Assembly (NCBI GenBank): GCA_933228675.1
Contig: OW121740.1
Coordinates: 35,576,292-35,640,291, forward strand
DNA: 64,000 nucleotides
DNA from: Stomorhina lunata
Taxonomy: Eukaryota; Arthropoda; Insecta; Diptera; Rhiniidae
Direction: 5' to 3'
Position numbers and translations under genes: made by a program. Positions 61,301 to 64,000 of this stretch are shown piece after piece (position 1 is the stretch's first letter; each line of letters begins with the position of its first letter). The notes beneath the pieces were generated by a model. The model saw only the letters and a program-made list of their open reading frames with translations, searched no databases and was not told the origin of the DNA.

Positions 61301-64000
61301 AATACACGTTAATAAACAATGTTACGCTACACTGCTCCAGAACGCGGAATATTGGTGACTATTTATTTGACCAATAATCGGTCGGTGACTTTGGCACAAC
61401 GTGAATTTCGTCGCAGATTTCCTGCCCGTCCAACGCCTACTGGTGAAAGACTGCGACGTTTAGCCGCTCGACTCGAAGAGACTGGCACAACAAGAGATGC
61501 CCCGGAGTAGCCGTTCTGCAGAGAATATTGCTGCTGTAGTCGAGGACCACCAAGAGGAAGATGATTTTTCATCTTCCTCTTCCATTTCCACCTTAGCAGG
61601 TACGTAAATAAGCAAAATTTACGCTTCTGGAGCACTGAAAATCCGCGTGTAACCCTCGAAGAGCCATTACACCTGCTCAAAGTCACTGTATGGTGTGCTG
61701 TTTTCGCTGGAGAAGTCATCGGGCCTTTTTTCTTCGAAGACGTAGCGGGCCAAACGGTTACTGTGAATGGTGAGCGCTACAGAGCAATGATTAACGGGTT
61801 TTTTTGCCGCAACTTGAGGATTGGAAAACATGTGGTTCCAACAGGACGGTGCAACGGCACACACTGCACGTGCCACAACTGATATGCTGAAGGATGCATT
61901 TCCCGGGCGCCTAATCTCCCATTTTGGCGATTTGCACTGGTCAGCAAGATCGCCTGATTTGAAGAATGTGAAGACCTATCGTCGGAAATTTTGCCCAAAG
62001 TGATGGAAAATGCCATAAAAGGGCTCAAATGACAATCAACTGCGGCGGCGACCATTTACATGACATCATATTCTCGACTTGATGTAAAAAAAATTAAAAG
62101 ACCAAATAAAAATAATCCACAAGAAGAATCAAAGTCTTTCATTTTTTTTAATTACAGCCAAAAAAAACATCGGAAGATTATTTTTGCACCACCTTGTATA
62201 TTTATTTCAAGTTTTACACTTTTTACATCTTATTTTTCGTCGTAAGAATGCAGCTGCTAGCTGTTAGAGTGTCCCAAAAATCAAAAAAAATATTAAATTT
62301 CGAAAGCATCAAATTTGCCCCACTTTTTTAACAACTAATACCTTAAATTTAATCTGTGGATATATTGCTTTATGAATAAGACATACATGTGTTTGTAAAT
62401 TTGGTATTTAATAAATATCATTTTGTAAAAAATATATACTGTGACGGACGCTACACTCTTTTCTATTCATTTTATTCTGCAAAATGCTATATTAACATCT
62501 ATATATTTGTAGCCTAATGTAAAGCATACTATAAGTTCTCTTTACGAACCAAGTTCAATTGGAGAAAAAAGAAAAATTGCACTAGTCAAATTAAAAAACC
62601 TTTATTTCTGTGACGGACGCTACACACTGTGAGCCCTTTTTTACTTGACGTCAAATACTTTTAATGGAGTTTTTTACATCTAATTTTATAAAATTAAACA
62701 GGCTTTGAGTCCCTATTGAAACTTGATACCTATATGGATGTTCTTGCGATTTTTATGAACTTTTAAAATACCTATTATTTTAAAAAATGTACAAAAATTC
62801 GAGATGGGTGCAAATAAATCCCTGCCATTCACTAAGGGAGCAATCAAAAATTGTATCCATTATATATACTAAAGGATCAATATATGGTTAATTTTTCCAT
62901 AAACACAAATACGTGATTTTGACAGTTTTAAAATTTTGTCCTTGGTTTAATGTTTTTCGGATTTGCCCATATTTGTAAAGTAGGCCGATACCAAGACCAA
63001 ACAAATCCAATTAATCATATTTAACTTACCCTTTCTGCCACCACCATTGCCAATCCCTGCAAAATCATCGAAGTCTTTTGTTTTCCACTCAAATATATCC
63101 ATTCGTTGGCTAATAGAATGCTACGCCAAGCCGAAACATTTGAATCGCTAATGAATGTACGAACACTCGAACAGACAGAAGATGTTTCAAGATTATTTTT
63201 CAAATTGAAATGATTCGTATCGCCGCAACGAGGACGTTCCCAATCAATAAAGAAGATATGAAAATGTGATAAGCGCCAAAAGTAAATGCATATATAAATC
63301 AACTGTAAAACGAGGACAAGGAATGTTTAGAGTATCATCCATCGAAGGCAAAACGAGAACAAAAGAAGATTATTTATAATTGATTGCAAAATTAAGCAAA
63401 AAACAAAATATTGTATATATTTACTAACCTTCAAAATCAAAGCTGCATATATTATCAATTCCAACGAACGTTGATCCTTAACAATTGGCAATGTCAACTC
63501 CACATTATCTTGACTTAGGAACGACAAAGAATTCATAAAGACATACAGAAGAAAGCACATTAAAAAAGCCAAAGCCATATAGGAAATCAAATGCAATAGA
63601 AATTCGGTAAAGAAGTTGAAATGACAAAAATCTTCATTGTTATTATTATTTTGTAAAGATGCTGTTAGAGGTGAAGACGATGATGATGCATAAGACGTCG
63701 AACGTCTCTTGCGTATATTATTAGCTTTGAAGAGTGCTGTTACCAGGGCTAGCAATAAAGACAATGGCAGGGCAATTTCATTAACCAGTTCTCCTTTGGC
63801 CGTCTCACCAATCCTTTCAAATGTTATCATTAATTTAAATTTGTATTTCGAGTCAAGGGTGCTATTATTGGTTAATTCAATATGACGATAGTGTAGCTTA
63901 AGAATCGGTACCGAGATTTGATTGTTCTCATAGATGTCATAGTGAAGTTCGACTTTTTCAGCATAACGAAGTGACCGGAAGAGATGAAGTTTGTGTGAGT
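55307..64000 (-). CDS. Mks3: meckelin (Mks3/TMEM67), C-terminal six exons, N-terminus beyond window
   Basis: Minus-strand exons: 63429-64000 (open at the edge), 63030-63302, 58266-58814, 58123-58210, 55482-55645 and 55307-55387 with TAA at 55307-55309. Phases agree at every junction, giving about 573 residues of a family usually near 900-1000. Diagnostic blocks are FFIDWERPRC, a SxWRSILLANEW segment, CSLANISIFTLIEPSFGFYI, IHGRSPHGFADSDM and the conserved end KTLIDKRFLM. Meckelin is a multi-pass membrane protein with an extracellular Cys-rich N-terminus (not in this window), part of the MKS module of the ciliary transition zone; in flies that means sensory neurons and sperm. Hydrophobic segments occur in every exon except the two short ones 58123-58210 and 55307-55387. 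Its Rfx-type promoter would lie outside the window. Confidence 0.95.
55482..55645 (-). CDS. Mks3: Mks3 exon: last membrane span
   Basis: Encodes NKGTFYIDTRFSFTQMFLYG, NELQLF and a long hydrophobic stretch ending AVIAVCIFGK. Acceptor TTTTATTTTCAG, donor AAG|GTAAAC. Confidence 0.94.
56540..56805. repeat. degenerate ~18-bp tandem repeat
   Basis: About 14 imperfect units of the type GCTGAGTCATCTCGAACT, spaced 17-20 bp. TCATC/CTCGAACT is the best-conserved part. Confidence 0.75.
57772..57901. repeat. near-perfect inverted repeat, ~60-bp stem and short loop
   Basis: Left arm TATATAACTCAAGCGGCTGA...TTTACATGT and right arm ACATGTAAATTTCACTCAAT...AGTTATATA are complementary with about four mismatches over 60 bp around a loop of about six bases. 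Could be a small foldback element; no terminal target duplication was found. Confidence 0.9.
58123..58210 (-). CDS. Mks3: Mks3 short exon
   Basis: 88 bp encoding GIKDMDYIIKEKTILERLLD and CEFENYLTE, matching the conserved DYxIKxKxxLERxLxxEF segment. Acceptor CCTTTTTTAG, donor A|GTGAGT in phase 1. Confidence 0.93.
58266..58814 (-). CDS. Mks3: Mks3 exon: SNIS/HGRSxHG core
   Basis: 183 codons after a TTTATTTTCAG acceptor. A membrane span (SLLYILIYICQYVVLSQIL) precedes CSLANISIFTLIEP and GFYIHGRSPHGFADSDM, then QRETHSICGRRGLLSDTDQC. It closes with RFFCAFIDH before GTAAGT. A Gly-rich loop (GGVAGSGGGVGGV) takes the place of the variable loop of vertebrate proteins. Confidence 0.96.
58862..60189 (+). 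mobile_element. mariner/IS630-type element 1, 5' truncated, pseudogenised
   Basis: The right end is a GTTGGGACACCCTTTA terminus, but no matching left inverted repeat precedes the transposase, so the left end is lost. The transposase starts at 58931 with MGRYTSEQRILIVKLFYQNG and keeps its helix-turn-helix DNA-binding region to about residue 115. Later blocks FFSDEAHFHLDGFVNRQNCR (first catalytic Asp region) and QQGGATCHTARE follow in shifted frames. In the latter the second catalytic Asp (QQDGA in relatives) is Gly, and the NLTPSDFF block is retained. Frameshifts and stops make it inactive. Confidence 0.85.
60235..60612 (-). mobile_element. truncated reverse copy of the TATACCCTTCACCAC element
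   Basis: Ends TTATGGTGGTGAAAGATATA and contains ATTTTGATCAATTTCAATAG- and GTATGGGAAATATGGTCAAA-type blocks complementary to the 53423-54230 element. About half the element is missing. Confidence 0.6.
60669..62624 (+). repeat. interspersed GTGACGGACGCTACA motif, six occurrences
   Basis: Copies, all in the same orientation, at about 60669-60682 (GACGGACGATACA), 60846-60861, 61022-61032 (partial), 61033-61047, 62441-62455 and 62609-62624. They sit on both sides of mariner-like element 2. Probably subterminal repeats of a larger unrecognised transposon. A minus-strand open frame (60613-60792, MPFDSTINGLILSKICAKIS...) in the same region is of unknown identity. Confidence 0.7.
61203..62196 (+). 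mobile_element. mariner-like element 2, both ends present, internally broken
   Basis: Terminal inverted repeats CAAGGTGGCGCAAAAGTAAT and the complement of CAAGGTGGTGCAAAAATAAT enclose 994 bp; TA follows the right end and TG precedes the left (a TA duplication with one change is possible). The transposase starts at 61319 with MLRYTAPERGILVTIYLTNN and stops after 63 codons. MWFQQDGATAHTAR with its catalytic Asp, and HFGDLHWSARSPDL, follow in another frame. The next block (DFFLWGY region) is deleted, so the copy is dead. Confidence 0.85.
62197..63029 (-). other. right part of the Mks3 intron
   Basis: Apart from two GACGGACGCTACA motifs (62441, 62609), no element or coding segment is recognised. 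Confidence 0.5.
63030..63302 (-). CDS. Mks3: Mks3 exon: FFIDWERPRC block
   Basis: Acceptor CGTTTTACAG, donor AGG|GTAAGT, exactly 91 codons. It encodes LIYICIYFWRLSHFHIFFID, WERPRC and AWRSILLANEWIYLSGKQ, the best conserved middle part of meckelin. Confidence 0.95.
63429..64000 (-). CDS. Mks3: Mks3 exon (partial at window edge): membrane-entry region
   Basis: Open from the window end. It reads SLRYAEKVELHYDIYENNQI and RHIELTN as the end of the ectodomain, then FERIGETAKG and a first hydrophobic segment IALPLSLLLALVTALF. A Ser/Asn-rich loop and two further membrane spans follow (HLISYMALAFLMCFLLYVFM; LELIIYAALILK). Donor AAG|GTTAGT. Confidence 0.93.

Larger units (their letters stand above)
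58815..63029 (-). other. Mks3 intron (4.2 kb) packed with mobile elements
   Basis: From left to right it holds a mariner-like element (58862-60189), a truncated inverted-repeat element (60235-60612), DNA with repeated GACGGACGCTACA motifs (60669-62624), and a second mariner-like element (61203-62196). 62625-63029 shows nothing recognisable. Confidence 0.7.

Noticed and set aside
61319..61510. 63-codon frame as an independent small gene
   Set aside because: It is the N-terminal piece of the broken transposase inside mariner-like element 2.

Overview
This is a 64 kb stretch of AT-rich animal nuclear DNA, almost certainly from a higher fly (Diptera, probably a calyptrate such as a blowfly or a relative). 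The evidence is two intron-containing genes whose closest known counterparts are Drosophila bonus (a TRIM/TIF1 chromatin cofactor) and Mks3/meckelin (a ciliary transition-zone membrane protein), short fly-style introns of 60-100 bp, and many insect-type DNA transposons and Helitrons. No bacterial-type genes, tRNA, rRNA or CRISPR array was seen.

Layout. 1-21.6 kb: no recognisable host gene; a mosaic of decayed mobile elements. It holds a mariner transposase fragment, several inverted-repeat (MITE-like) elements, a hAT element with an 8-bp target duplication, four copies of a Helitron-like family carrying (TA)n and ~125-bp internal repeats, a triplicated dead Tc1-type transposase, and a hammerhead ribozyme near 7.3 kb. 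21.7-28.6 kb: three arrays of a 31-bp satellite with a palindromic core. 28.97-38.33 kb: ten coding exons of bonus on the + strand, lacking only the N-terminal exon(s); its two longest introns are filled with an 11-bp minisatellite. 38.3-50.4 kb: intergenic DNA with further 30-31-bp satellites, a 246-bp Helitron inserted precisely into one of them, and a satellite with a ~190-bp higher-order repeat. 50.8-55.1 kb: a fifth Helitron-like copy, an inverted-repeat element and a 237-bp tandem duplication. 55.3-64.0 kb: the C-terminal six exons of Mks3 on the - strand, running off the right edge; its introns contain two dead mariner-like elements, a 60-bp-stem hairpin and a repeated GACGGACGCTACA motif.

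The two genes are convergent (bonus rightward, Mks3 leftward, about 17 kb of repeats between their stop codons) and are not expected to share a pathway: one is a nuclear transcription regulator, the other acts at the base of cilia. Exon phases are mutually consistent across every junction in both genes, so both look intact. The most noteworthy non-coding signals are the complete type I hammerhead ribozyme (likely a Penelope-like retroelement relic) and the family of 30-31-bp satellites that share TTTCTATAGAAA-like cores and surround bonus. No computation was run; repeat family assignments rest on visible termini, target duplications and translated motifs.
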